A stretch of 64,000 bases of DNA from an uncultured Bacteroidales bacterium (GTDB lineage Bacteria > Bacteroidota > Bacteroidia > Bacteroidales > UBA932). This document shows positions 1-8,200 of the stretch, in pieces. A model generated the notes under the pieces. The model was not told the origin of the DNA. It worked only from the letters and a program-made list of their open reading frames with translations, and did no database searches. How positions within the stretch are numbered: position 1 is the first letter of the stretch; every line of letters begins with the position of its first letter. The translations under genes were made by a program, and so were the position numbers. Where the stretch lies: positions 1-64,000 of the forward strand of contig CALUTY010000008.1 in the NCBI GenBank assembly GCA_944323825.1, read 5' to 3'.

Positions 1-38
1 TGACAAAATTTTCAAGGAACTCATTTTATTTACTGCCA

Positions 39-64
39 GAGCCGCTTAGGCTCGGCTGATTTTT
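39..64 (+). terminator. Weak hairpin with T-run at window start
   Basis: GAGCC (39-43) pairs with GGCTC (49-53) around a 5-nt loop, and TTTTT follows at 60-64. It would terminate a gene lying left of the window. The stem is short and the T-run is 6 nt away from it, so this is tentative. Confidence 0.3.
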
Positions 65-97
65 AACGAACTATTGAATCATTAAAATCACTATTTT

Positions 98-838
98 ATG
101 AACTCAAAATCATTATTAATCATTGCAGTCTTGACACTATTGACTATCAGCTGCTCCAAAGATGATAATACCGCCCAATTGCCGGCATTGGAAGAAGTTG
201 ATGATGTCTGCGAAAAGATGGATGACCTTAATTTCATGGCTTATTGTTACGAACACTTTGACGTCAATAACGATAAACGGGTATCTATGGCAGAAGCCAA
301 TGCGGTAACGAGACTTAACTGTAATGATTTGGAAGATAACGATATATTATCTTTGAAAGGTATTGAATATTTCAGCAATCTCACATCGTTTGACAGTGAT
401 TATAGGGTGTCTCATTCTTTTACCGGGACACTCGACCTTAGATACAACACTAAGCTTATTACTATTTCCGAATATGCTTTTTATCAGAGTACAGGGTTGA
501 CATCTGTTATTTTCCCGGCAGGAGAAATAACAATTGAGACTTCGGCTTTTGAGGGTTGTACTGAATTGCTTTCAGTTGACATGTCCAGATGTACCGAAAT
601 TAATTTCGCTTCGACTGAAGCACAATATAATCAACAATTATGGAATCAATTCAAAAATTGCAGCAAACTGAAATCAATTTCAATAGGATGTTCAAATCCT
701 CCGAATCCAGAATATCCGTATCCCGATATATTTTTCAGCGGGATTTCAGAAGATGCTGTTCTGTCGGTTCCTGTGGAAAGTCTGGATAAATATAAACATG
801 CATGGGGTACGCTGTTTAAGAATATATTGCCTCTGTAA
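98..838 (+). CDS. Lipoprotein with EF-hand loop and BspA-type leucine-rich repeats
   Basis: 246 residues. An N-terminal lipoprotein signal ends in a TISC lipobox (Cys19), so the protein is probably anchored to the outer membrane. A canonical EF-hand loop (DVNNDKRVSMAE, about residues 54-65) suggests Ca2+ binding. The rest reads as an LRR_5/BspA-like domain, for example AFEGCTEL, and ends with the family's usual closing strand (LSVPVESLDKYKHAW). BspA-like proteins act in adhesion or sugar and protein binding at the surface; a specific ligand cannot be read. The same EF-hand-then-LRR order occurs in the protein at 10591. It lies in the AT-rich element, followed by a second lipoprotein 24 nt later. 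Confidence 0.8.
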   Translation: MNSKSLLIIAVLTLLTISCSKDDNTAQLPALEEVDDVCEKMDDLNFMAYCYEHFDVNNDKRVSMAEANAVTRLNCNDLEDNDILSLKGIEYFSNLTSFDSDYRVSHSFTGTLDLRYNTKLITISEYAFYQSTGLTSVIFPAGEITIETSAFEGCTELLSVDMSRCTEINFASTEAQYNQQLWNQFKNCSKLKSISIGCSNPPNPEYPYPDIFFSGISEDAVLSVPVESLDKYKHAWGTLFKNILPL

Positions 839-862
839 ATTGATTAAAGCATAAATTTAGTT

Positions 863-1570
863 ATGATGAAAACTAAGCTATTTGTTTTGACGGTGATGCT
901 TATGCCGATAATGTTCGGATGCAGCAAGAATAATAAGCTGGATAGCAACGAACAGATTATTGGCAGTTGGCGTATTTCCTTCGTGGAAGATTACTTCAAT
1001 GGGGAAATTCAACGGGACGATTACTCTGCTGAAGAAGCTTGGATATTTTGCACATTTTATGAAGATGGTAGTTTCAGGGAAATTATACAGGAAGGCCCAA
1101 CACTGCATGATGAGTCTGATGTGTCAATATATTATTTTTCTTGGTCAATGGCCGATGGTTTTCTGTCAATAGATGGCGGCGCACCTGTAGAAATAGTTTT
1201 TGAGTCATCTGATGAATTTTATCAGGCCAGTGTCGGTTCGAAAATTGGTTTTAAAAGAATGACATGTACAAAAGACCTGCACTTGGATGGTACATATATT
1301 GGTACTAAGGCACTTATCGGAAGCGATGAAAAAGAATATGTGACAGTTCAGGTTGAAGCAGTCTCAAATGTCGAACTTAAGATTACAATAGGTTCTGATA
1401 TATCATTCACTGAATTCTATTCCTTGAGTGGAGAAGATATAATATGGTATGGTAACGGCACTGATGCAAGCTACTATCCACGATTTAGCATCTACAACGG
1501 GAAATTATATTATAAATATGGTGAGTCCGGAGGAGTATATGAAATAATTGCATTCAAGCAAGGCAGCTGA
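863..1570 (+). CDS. Hypothetical lipoprotein, lipocalin-like
   Basis: 235 residues with a lipoprotein signal peptide and Cys20 in a FGC lipobox. The start can be the ATG at 863 or at 866. The mature part contains a GSWRISFVEDY segment typical of Bacteroidota lipocalin-like (DUF4923/DUF5004-type) lipoproteins: an early strand with a GxW signature, followed by alternating short beta strands with aromatic residues. I cannot name a ligand. It sits 24 nt after the EF-hand/LRR lipoprotein and is probably co-transcribed with it. Base composition is AT-rich, like its neighbours in the putative element. Confidence 0.65.
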   Translation: MMKTKLFVLTVMLMPIMFGCSKNNKLDSNEQIIGSWRISFVEDYFNGEIQRDDYSAEEAWIFCTFYEDGSFREIIQEGPTLHDESDVSIYYFSWSMADGFLSIDGGAPVEIVFESSDEFYQASVGSKIGFKRMTCTKDLHLDGTYIGTKALIGSDEKEYVTVQVEAVSNVELKITIGSDISFTEFYSLSGEDIIWYGNGTDASYYPRFSIYNGKLYYKYGESGGVYEIIAFKQGS

Positions 1571-1670
1571 TTTATGGCGGTATGCCCATTGCTTTATTGA
1601 GGATGTATTCACTTTGAATGGATTTATACAGGAGAAGTGGATGCATCTTTTGTTTCCGGGTAGGGCAAAT

Positions 1671-1701
1671 TTTGTTTTATTATACTAATATTATATATTT
1701 G
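1671..1701 (+). promoter_or_regulatory. Promoter of the toxin-antitoxin operon
   Basis: TTTG at 1671-1674, a 19-nt spacer and TATATTTG at 1694-1701 match the Bacteroidales consensus exactly. The antitoxin ATG lies 22 nt downstream. The surrounding AT-rich sequence contains imperfect ATATT/AATAT palindromes, as expected for RHH antitoxin autorepression, but no clean operator is visible. Confidence 0.8.
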
Positions 1702-1723
1702 TGATATTAAATATAGCAGAAAT

Positions 1724-1975
1724 ATGGATACAATAGCATTAGACAGGAAACAGACTGCTTTTAGGCTCAGAAAGGACTTGCTTGAAAGGCTGAAGATAGA
1801 GGCAAGGAAAGAAAACAGAAGCCTCAACAATTATGTGGAGAGTGTTCTCTTGGATGCAGTTTACAGAGAACCCAATGAGGAAACTTTGGCGGCAATGGAA
1901 GAAGCCAAGGAAGGCAAGAACCTCACAAAAGTGGATACATCAAGTTTTGAATCATTTTTAAAATCGCTTGAATGA
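1724..1975 (+). CDS. Antitoxin, ribbon-helix-helix (Arc/RelB-DinJ type)
   Basis: 83 residues. The N-terminus (KQTAFRLRKDLLERLKIEA, then NRSLNNYVESVLLDAV) has the strand-helix-helix spacing of Arc-like ribbon-helix-helix DNA-binding domains. The acidic C-terminal half (about 48-83) would wrap the toxin. It overlaps the toxin gene by four bases (ATGA at 1972-1975), the usual translational coupling of type II pairs. It probably represses its own promoter at 1671-1701 together with the toxin. The gene has no paralogue in the window. Confidence 0.85.
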   Translation: MDTIALDRKQTAFRLRKDLLERLKIEARKENRSLNNYVESVLLDAVYREPNEETLAAMEEAKEGKNLTKVDTSSFESFLKSLE

Positions 1976-2244
1976 AAGTTGTAGTAGCTTCGGGCAAATT
2001 CAAAAAGGATCTGAAGAGATACAGGCATAAGCCCGAAACATTGGAAAAATTATATGAGGTCGTGCGTATATTGGAAAGAGGGGAAAGTCTTCCAAAGCAC
2101 TACAAAGCGCATATGCTGATTGGGGAATATAGCGGTCATCTGGAGTGCCATATAGAGAATGACACCTTGCTGATTTGGCTTGATGAAACAGAAAATATCA
2201 TCAAGCTGGTAAGGTTGGGCACTCATTCAGAACTGTTCAAATAA
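1972..2244 (+). CDS. YafQ-type mRNA interferase toxin (RelE/ParE superfamily)
   Basis: 90 residues, the usual size for the family. The pattern VVASGKFKKDLKR near the start, GEYSGHLECHIENDTLLIWL in the middle and the C-terminal RLGTHSELF match E. coli YafQ, including histidines in the positions of its catalytic His residues and the near-terminal GTH motif. YafQ cleaves mRNA on the ribosome. The toxin starts inside the antitoxin stop codon, so the two are made together. As the last gene before the tRNA-Gly fragment, the pair may stabilise the element it sits on; this last point is inference. Confidence 0.88.
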   Translation: MKVVVASGKFKKDLKRYRHKPETLEKLYEVVRILERGESLPKHYKAHMLIGEYSGHLECHIENDTLLIWLDETENIIKLVRLGTHSELFK

Positions 2245-2490
2245 GACATGCCCATATGCTGTTTATATTATCCATTATGGTATGATATTTTTTCAAAACC
2301 ATAAATTTGTCTCAATGGAAATAGTTATATTTACGATAGTTTTTTGAAAGATTTAAGTTTAACTAGACAAGTTTGGGACACATCTGTTGTTGGACTAAAG
2401 TTGGACTTGAAAGGAATACCAAGGGAATAGAGATGTGCTATTCTGTTGAAAAACAGAACTGTCAAGAATTGATGACCATAGGCTTATATG
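2245..2490. other. Non-coding stretch before the tRNA-Gly fragment
   Basis: No credible gene. Visible structure: a -7-like TAAATTTG at 2302-2309 with no matching upstream box or downstream gene, a direct repeat of TTGGACT around 2389-2406, and an inverted repeat TTCTGTT/AACAGAA near 2440-2457. Short repeats of this kind can be integrase arm sites beside an attachment site, but that is only a possibility. Confidence 0.35.
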
Positions 2491-2537
<47 letters not shown>

Positions 2538-2540
2538 GAG

Positions 2541-2567
2541 AGGTCATCAGAAATGGTGACCTTTTTT
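2541..2567 (+). terminator. Terminator of the displaced tRNA-Gly fragment
   Basis: GGTCATC (2542-2548) pairs with GGTGACC (2555-2561) with one G-T pair, followed by six T. It lies 4 nt after the CCA, where a native tRNA terminator would be, so core chromosome resumes here. Confidence 0.8.
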
Positions 2568-2940
2568 CGTATATATCAATGTGTTGCACCGCTCTGGTGT
2601 AACTGCGTTGCCGTTTCGGGCATATCTGTGATTTCAGTGAAAATGCTCAAATAGTACCGGTACTGTCCTTATTGGTCATCAGTTGGTGGCAGAAAAAATG
2701 TCATTGTATGCAATTTGTATGTAAGCATCCGGTAAATACCGTATTGATTTGACAGAGAATATTACTATTGGGTCCGACTAAATTAATTCCGCCAACGGGT
2801 AATCAAGTTATCAATTATGAGGTTAACAGTAAATGTCCCTCAAATTTAGTTTTTTCAGGACAATATGCAAACTTCTTTGGCATCGGTACCGGCTCTTTCA
2901 TATTTTTCATTTTTCAGATATAACTCTTTTGTTATTTTTA
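2568..2940. other. Non-coding spacer
   Basis: No gene or clear signal seen in these 373 bases apart from general AT-richness. It separates the tRNA-Gly fragment from the promoter of the ATPase gene. Confidence 0.4.
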
Positions 2941-2948
2941 TAAATTTG
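2941..2948 (+). promoter_or_regulatory. -7 element of the ATPase/sirtuin operon
   Basis: TAAATTTG fits TAnnTTTG; a -33 TTTG at the proper spacing is not obvious. Transcription from here would start just after the upstream in-frame GTG at 2950, which favours the ATG at 2974 as the real start. Confidence 0.55.
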
Positions 2949-2973
2949 TGTGCCTAACGGAAATTTTCAAGAC

Positions 2974-4125
2974 ATGGACACGCCTTTCATATATGACAAA
3001 TATGTCATTGACAGGAATTTCATAGGCAGGAAGACCGACTGCAACACGCTGAGGAACCTGCTTTCGGGGAAAGAGGATGTGGCAATATACGAGCCTCCGA
3101 AGAGCGGAAAGATGTCGCTGATCCAGCAGGCCCTTTTCAACATGAGGATTTCGGGGCTGAGGTTCGCCGTGGGCCAGACGGACATATTCAACATCAGGGA
3201 AAAGGACAGGTTTCTGATAAGGTTCGGCACGTCCGTGCTCAGGGCCGTGGCGACCACTCCGGCCGAATATGAGGACCTCGTGGCCAGACACCTTGCCGGG
3301 ACACATTTCGTCTTTGACCCCCAGAGGTTTGCCGACTGCGAGGAGGTGGTGTCGCTTAACTGGGATACGGACAGGGATGACATGCTGGCAATGCTGAGAT
3401 TCCCGCAGAAGATCGCGGAGGAGAAACAGACGCAGATATACATGATAGTGGAAGAATTCCAGAACCTTATGATGATTCCTGAATACGAGGAGATCTTCAG
3501 CGCATGGGAGACAGTGCTTTCCGAAAAGGACAAGGGCAAGGAGTTCTGCTGCACATTCATCCTGACAGGCTCCCTGCTCAATGCGATGAAATACATATTC
3601 GAAGAAAAGAAATATTTCTGGCGCATGGTGGAGCATCTTCCTCTGCAGCCCGTAGATGACAGGGAAATCATTGAGCATATAGTCAAAGGCTTCCTTTCAA
3701 GCGGGAAGGTCATCGACAGGGAGCTTGCCGCAGGTGCGGTAAGCCTGTTCCGGTCCAACCTGTGGTATCTCAACCACTTCATATCCATCTGCGACTCTCT
3801 CTCAAAGGGATTCATCAATGAAGGGGTGCTGATGGAGGCGCTGAAGATAATACTGTCCATCCATGAGCCGAGGTTCTTCGCCATGACCAACAGCCTGACA
3901 GACCACCAGATGAGCCTGATGAAGGCAATTCTCGACGGGGAGACGAAATTCAGCGCGACCGATGTGATAGAAAAATACAGACTGAACTCTTCCGCCAATG
4001 TGCGGAGGGTGAAGGACGCCCTGAAGAAAAAGGAAATAATCACATTCAACGACAGGGATGAGCCTGTAATCCTCGACCCGCTCTTCAAATACTGGCTGGA
4101 GAAAAGATATTTTGAAATGAAATGA
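2974..4125 (+). CDS. ORC/STAND-like AAA ATPase with degenerate P-loop
   Basis: 383 residues. FIGRKTDCNTLRNLL near the start is the usual lead-in of archaeal-ATPase-type (AAA_14/ATPase_2-like) NTPases. The P-loop reads EPPKSGKMSL (about 40-49): the first Gly is Glu and the Mg-binding Ser/Thr after GK is Met. The Walker B segment is IYMIVEEFQNL (about 154-164), with Glu for the usual Asp. The C-terminal 75 residues look like a winged helix (SATDVIEKYRLNSSANVRRVKDAL), so DNA binding is plausible. The start at 2974 is chosen over GTG 2950 from the promoter position. The stop overlaps a possible start of the sirtuin gene. The function is unknown; whether the altered P-loop still hydrolyses ATP is open. 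Confidence 0.75.
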   Translation: MDTPFIYDKYVIDRNFIGRKTDCNTLRNLLSGKEDVAIYEPPKSGKMSLIQQALFNMRISGLRFAVGQTDIFNIREKDRFLIRFGTSVLRAVATTPAEYEDLVARHLAGTHFVFDPQRFADCEEVVSLNWDTDRDDMLAMLRFPQKIAEEKQTQIYMIVEEFQNLMMIPEYEEIFSAWETVLSEKDKGKEFCCTFILTGSLLNAMKYIFEEKKYFWRMVEHLPLQPVDDREIIEHIVKGFLSSGKVIDRELAAGAVSLFRSNLWYLNHFISICDSLSKGFINEGVLMEALKIILSIHEPRFFAMTNSLTDHQMSLMKAILDGETKFSATDVIEKYRLNSSANVRRVKDALKKKEIITFNDRDEPVILDPLFKYWLEKRYFEMK

Positions 4126-4133
4126 CATCATAT

Positions 4134-4844
4134 ATGAAAAGGAAGATAGCGGTGCTCACAGGTGCCGGAGTGAGCGCAGAAAGCGGAATCAGCACATTCA
4201 GGGACAGCAACGGGCTCTGGGAAAACTACAATGTGGAAGATGTGGCCAGCATAGAAGGCTGGTACAGGAATCCGGGGCTGATGCTGGACTTCTACAATGC
4301 CAGGCGCAGGCAGCTCGCCGAGGTAAAGCCCAATGCCGCCCACCTTGCAATAGCTGCCCTGGAAAATGACTATGACGTGACAGTTATCACCCAGAATGTG
4401 GACAACCTGCACGAAAGGGCAGGCAGCACCCGCATCATCCACCTCCACGGAGAGCTGACCAAGGTGCGTCCGGAAGACTGCTGCAATGAGCAGGACGGCT
4501 TCTCGGAGGAAAGCGTCTTCGACATCGGCTACGATGAAATACACCTGGGCGACAAGGCTCCGGACGGGGCACAGCTCCGGCCCCACATAGTATGGTTCGG
4601 GGAAGCCGTACCGAAGATGGAGCAGGCCATCAACGCCGTTGAAAAGGCCGACATCATGCTCATCGTGGGCACATCCCTGCAGGTGTATCCTGCCGCCGGC
4701 CTGTACCGGTATGCAGGGATAGACACCCCGATATACATCATCGACCCGAAAGATGTCCCCGTCCACGACAAAAGGATCACCCACATAAAGGATGTCGCCA
4801 CCTCCGGAATGGAAAAATTCATCGGAATGCTCAAAAAATTTTGA
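4134..4844 (+). CDS. cobB: NAD-dependent protein deacylase, sirtuin class III (CobB/SIRT5-like)
   Basis: 236 residues from the ATG at 4134; the ATG at 4122, which overlaps the preceding stop, is an alternative start. The Rossmann motif GAGVSAESGISTFRD, the TQNVDNLHERAG segment and the catalytic His in IHLHGEL (about residue 101) are intact. The YNARR segment (about 53-57) gives the Tyr-x-x-Arg pair that recognises succinyl and malonyl groups in SIRT5 and CobB, so desuccinylation is likely besides deacetylation. Only one Cys pair (CC) is present, so the usual two-pair zinc module is not recognisable. It is probably translated together with the upstream ATPase. Confidence 0.9.
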   Translation: MKRKIAVLTGAGVSAESGISTFRDSNGLWENYNVEDVASIEGWYRNPGLMLDFYNARRRQLAEVKPNAAHLAIAALENDYDVTVITQNVDNLHERAGSTRIIHLHGELTKVRPEDCCNEQDGFSEESVFDIGYDEIHLGDKAPDGAQLRPHIVWFGEAVPKMEQAINAVEKADIMLIVGTSLQVYPAAGLYRYAGIDTPIYIIDPKDVPVHDKRITHIKDVATSGMEKFIGMLKKF

Positions 4845-4869
4845 AACTCCGGGAAAATGACTACCTTTG
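4840..4869 (+). promoter_or_regulatory. rpsU promoter
   Basis: TTTG at 4840-4843, an 18-nt spacer and TACCTTTG at 4862-4869. The upstream box overlaps the end of the sirtuin gene. Transcription would start about 25 nt before the rpsU ATG. Confidence 0.85.
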
Positions 4870-4883
4870 CAGCCGCAAATAAA

Positions 4884-4894
4884 AAGGAGGTGAT
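4884..4894 (+). promoter_or_regulatory. Full-length Shine-Dalgarno sequence of rpsU
   Basis: AAGGAGGTGAT is an 11-nt perfect complement of the 16S rRNA 3' end, 10 nt from GGAGG to the start codon. Other genes in this window lack such a site, as is normal in Bacteroidota, where bS21 helps hide the anti-SD. A strong SD on rpsU itself fits autoregulation by bS21 level. Confidence 0.9.
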
Positions 4895-4900
4895 TAAGCG

Positions 4901-5095
4901 ATGATTATAGTTCCTATCAAGGAGGGCGAGAACATAGAGAAAGCTCTTAAGAAATTCAAAAGGAAATTCGAGAAGACCGGTGCGATCCGCGAGCTTCGTG
5001 CAAGAAAGGCTTTCGTGAAGCCGTCAGTGAAGAGAAGAGAGGAGATCAAGAAGGCCATCTATGTTCAGCACATGCAGCTTATGGACGAAAAGTAG
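4901..5095 (+). CDS. rpsU: 30S ribosomal protein bS21
   Basis: 64 residues with the family's basic pattern: IIVPIKEGENIEKALKKFKRKFEK, then RELRARKAFVKPSVKRREE. In Bacteroidota ribosomes bS21, with bS18 and bS6, sequesters the 3' tail of 16S rRNA, so most mRNAs are read without Shine-Dalgarno pairing. The gene is a single transcription unit with its own promoter (4840-4869), an exceptional ribosome binding site (4884-4894) and a strong terminator (5136-5162). The SD presumably becomes usable when ribosomes lack bS21, giving feedback control; this is established for relatives and inferred here. Confidence 0.98.
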   Translation: MIIVPIKEGENIEKALKKFKRKFEKTGAIRELRARKAFVKPSVKRREEIKKAIYVQHMQLMDEK

Positions 5096-5135
5096 TCCGT
5101 CACCACTGCAGATGAAAATACGATTAAAAAGATAG

Positions 5136-5162
5136 CGGCTGCCGACAATGGCAGCCGTTTTT
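5136..5162 (+). terminator. rpsU terminator
   Basis: A perfect 8-bp stem CGGCTGCC/GGCAGCCG with a 6-nt loop (5144-5149), followed by TTTTT at 5158-5162. Confidence 0.95.
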
Positions 5163-5176
5163 CATAATATTTTTCC

Positions 5177-5184
5177 TAAATTTG
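5177..5184 (+). promoter_or_regulatory. -7 element of the AsmA gene
   Basis: TAAATTTG, with a T-rich stretch about 19 nt upstream in place of TTTG. It lies 24 nt before the ATG at 5208, so the longer reading frame opening at 5148 inside the rpsU terminator is not the real start. Confidence 0.65.
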
Positions 5185-5207
5185 TAGAATTGCCAATTCT
5201 TCAGACC

Positions 5208-8200
5208 ATGAGCGGGAAAAAGAGAAAAATGAAAACGGCATGGAAGGTGCTCCTGTGGATTGCAGGCATCTGGGCCGTATTGCTGATTGTCATTCAGATA
5301 GCACTGTCTCCGGCAGTGCTCACAAGGCTCGCAAACAAATATGCAAACAAATACATCGACGGGGATGTTGCGTTCGGAGAGGTGAAGATGTCAGTATTCA
5401 AGAGTTTTCCATATCTCAATGTGGGATTTTCTGACGTATCCGTGACCTATCCTTCGGACAGGTTCAATTTTCCGGATGAAAATTTCTACTCCCGCCAGGG
5501 AAAAGGAGAAACCGCAGACACGCTGGCATCATTCAAGAACCTTTATGCTTCAATCGATGTGGCAGCACTGGCATTCGGGACCGTAAAGGTGCCGGGGATA
5601 ATGCTCAACAGCCCGAGGATATTTGCCAAAAGCTATCCGGACGGAAGGGCCAACTGGGAGATATTCAAGACATCCTCTGACTCCACAGACACCGGAACCG
5701 CTGCTGAGGACACCGCAGAATCGCAGATGCCGAAAATCGTGCTGGGCAGGATCATGCTCAGGAACAACCCGCACATAGTCTACTCAAGTCCGGAAGATAC
5801 GGTCTTTGCCATGCTGAACCTGAAGAAGCTGCGCTTCAACGGAAGACTGGCCACCGGCAGAAACGGCAGAAACCGCGTGGGATTTGAAATCGACAGCATG
5901 TTCGTGGCAGGAAGGCTCCCGTCCGACACCCTTGCACTCAAGTTGGACAGGTTCAGCGTAAGGGAACACCGCAGACATATCGACCTTGACGCCTCAGCCA
6001 CAACATGGCTTGCAATGAGCTCATACGGCAGGATGAAGGTGCCGGTCGACATAAGTTCCGAAATAAGTTTCCCTAAAGACTCAGTCTTTGCCATCGAAGT
6101 CAAGGACCTCAAGGCCACGGTGGCCGCAATACCGTTGGAAGCGGACGCTTATGTCAGATACGGGGACAGGCTATATGTGAAAGGGACGGCGGCAATCAAC
6201 GGATGCAAGGTCAACGATGTCATCAACTATTTCGGCAAGAACCTGTGGAAGCCAGCGGGGGACATCAGCACAGATGCAGAGATTTCGATGTCCGCCGCTT
6301 TCGACGGCTTCTATGACTCTTCCACAGGAGAAATACCGGACATCACAGCCCACATTGAAATTCCGGACTCATGGATAGGCAACAAGAAAGTGGACATCCG
6401 GCACGAAATAGCACTTGACACGGACATTTCCGGAAAAAGCGACGGAAAACTTGATGTAAGGCTCAATGACTTCCACATAAGAGGCAAGGCACTGCAGATC
6501 ATGGCACGCGGTTCAGCTTCCGACCTCCTCGGCAAAGACCCTCTGCTGGATGTGGAAGCGGGAATTGACATGAGTCTCGACACCCTGTCCCGATATTTGA
6601 AGAAGAAAAGCGGTATAAGTGCATCAGGCTATCTCACCGCCGGTGTCAAAGGGCAGGTGACATTGTCTCAGCTCGACCCGTATCAGCTTGCCCAGGCAGA
6701 CCTGTCCGGCAAGATAAAGACCACCGGGCTCAACTTCATGTCCGAAAAGGATTCACTGAGCCTCTACGCCGACAGCCTCGACGTATGGCTCGGAGCCGTG
6801 GGCAATACACGGGATTCAAGCATAACACAGGGAGAAAGGATGCTTGCCCTGGTGGCATCCGTGGACAGCACCCGCTTCTCGTACAAGAACGGCATGCTTA
6901 TCATCGGCAAGAATCTGTCCCTCAAGGCCCAGAACTCCGCCGCCATTCTCAATGCCGCCGACTCATCAAAATTCTATCCGTTCGGAGGAAAACTTGACAT
7001 AGGCTTCCTTTCAATGATAGGGACAGATACATCCTTCGTGTCCGTGGCCAAATCAAGCAGCATATTCAAGATTTCTCCGAAACAGGGCAATCCGAAGATA
7101 CCTGTCCTGACGCTCGACAGCTCCAACGGAGGACTGTTCTTGCGCGGGCCCGTCAACCGCATTGCAGTGCGGAATCTGAAGATGGATGCTGTTGCCGCCA
7201 TGAACTCGATAGAAAGACGGCAGAAGGCCAAGGCCTTTGTAGATTCTCTTTCAAGGAAATATCCGGACATTCCGCGTGATTCCCTTTTCGGACATCTGAG
7301 AAAAATGCGGGGTGCAAGGCCGATTCCTGACTGGCTGAGTGAAAAGGACTTCATGAAAAGCGACCTGAACCTGAAGCTGAGCGACAGCATGGCGAAATAC
7401 TTCCGTGAATGGGATGCGGAAGGCTCCCTCTCATTCTCCAGGGCACACATAATGAGCCCGTATTTTCCTCTGCGCAACAGACTCTCCGATGTCAAGGCCG
7501 GATTCAACAACAACGAAATCCGGTTCGACAGTTTCAACCTCAACAGCGGAAGATCCAATCTCTCCGCCAGCGGCCGGCTGACCGGACTCAAAAGGGCCCT
7601 TCTCGGCAGAGGCTTCCTGAACCTCACCATGGACATACGCTCGGACAGCCTCAATGTCAACGAGCTGCTCGGAGCATATACCGTAGGGTCAAAATTCGTC
7701 CCTGCAAACACATCGTCCGCCTCCCTCAATATCGAGGATGAAGATTATATGGACATGATAGTCACCGATACGCTTGCTGAAGCCGAGGTTCCCGCTCCCG
7801 CCCTGCTGGTGGTACCGGCCAACATCATGGCCGACCTTTCACTTGAAGCGAAGAATGTAAAATACAGCACCCTGGACATAGAGAAGATGACCACCGACCT
7901 CACCATAAAGGAAAGATGCGTACAGCTGACCAACACGGTGGCAAATTCCAACATCGGAGACATCGAATTTGAAGGTTTCTATTCCACAAGGACAAAACAG
8001 GATCTCAAAACAGGATTCGACCTCGCCCTGAAAGACATCACTGCCGAGAAGGTGGTGGAAATGATGCCTGCAGTGGACAGCGTGATGCCTCTGCTGAAGA
8101 CATTCAAAGGGATGCTCAATTGCACCCTCTCTGCCACCGCCGAGCTCGACACGGCAATGAACATCGTGATGCCTTCCATCAACGGTGTGCTCAGGATTTC

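Noticed and set aside
2967-4088. Long minus-strand frames opposite the ATPase gene and, elsewhere, opposite the AsmA, Ca2+-ATPase, TonB receptor and SpoIID genes
   Set aside because: They mirror highly coding plus or minus strand genes with recognised domains, have no promoter of their own, and translate to low-complexity Ser/Arg-rich text.
2974-4844. SIR2-HerA-type antiphage system
   Set aside because: The SIR2 protein is a compact CobB-like deacylase with no extra domain, and the ATPase lacks HerA/FtsK features.
5148-5207. Upstream start for the AsmA gene
   Set aside because: It falls inside the rpsU terminator and upstream of the -7 box at 5177-5184; the ATG at 5208 precedes the real membrane helix.
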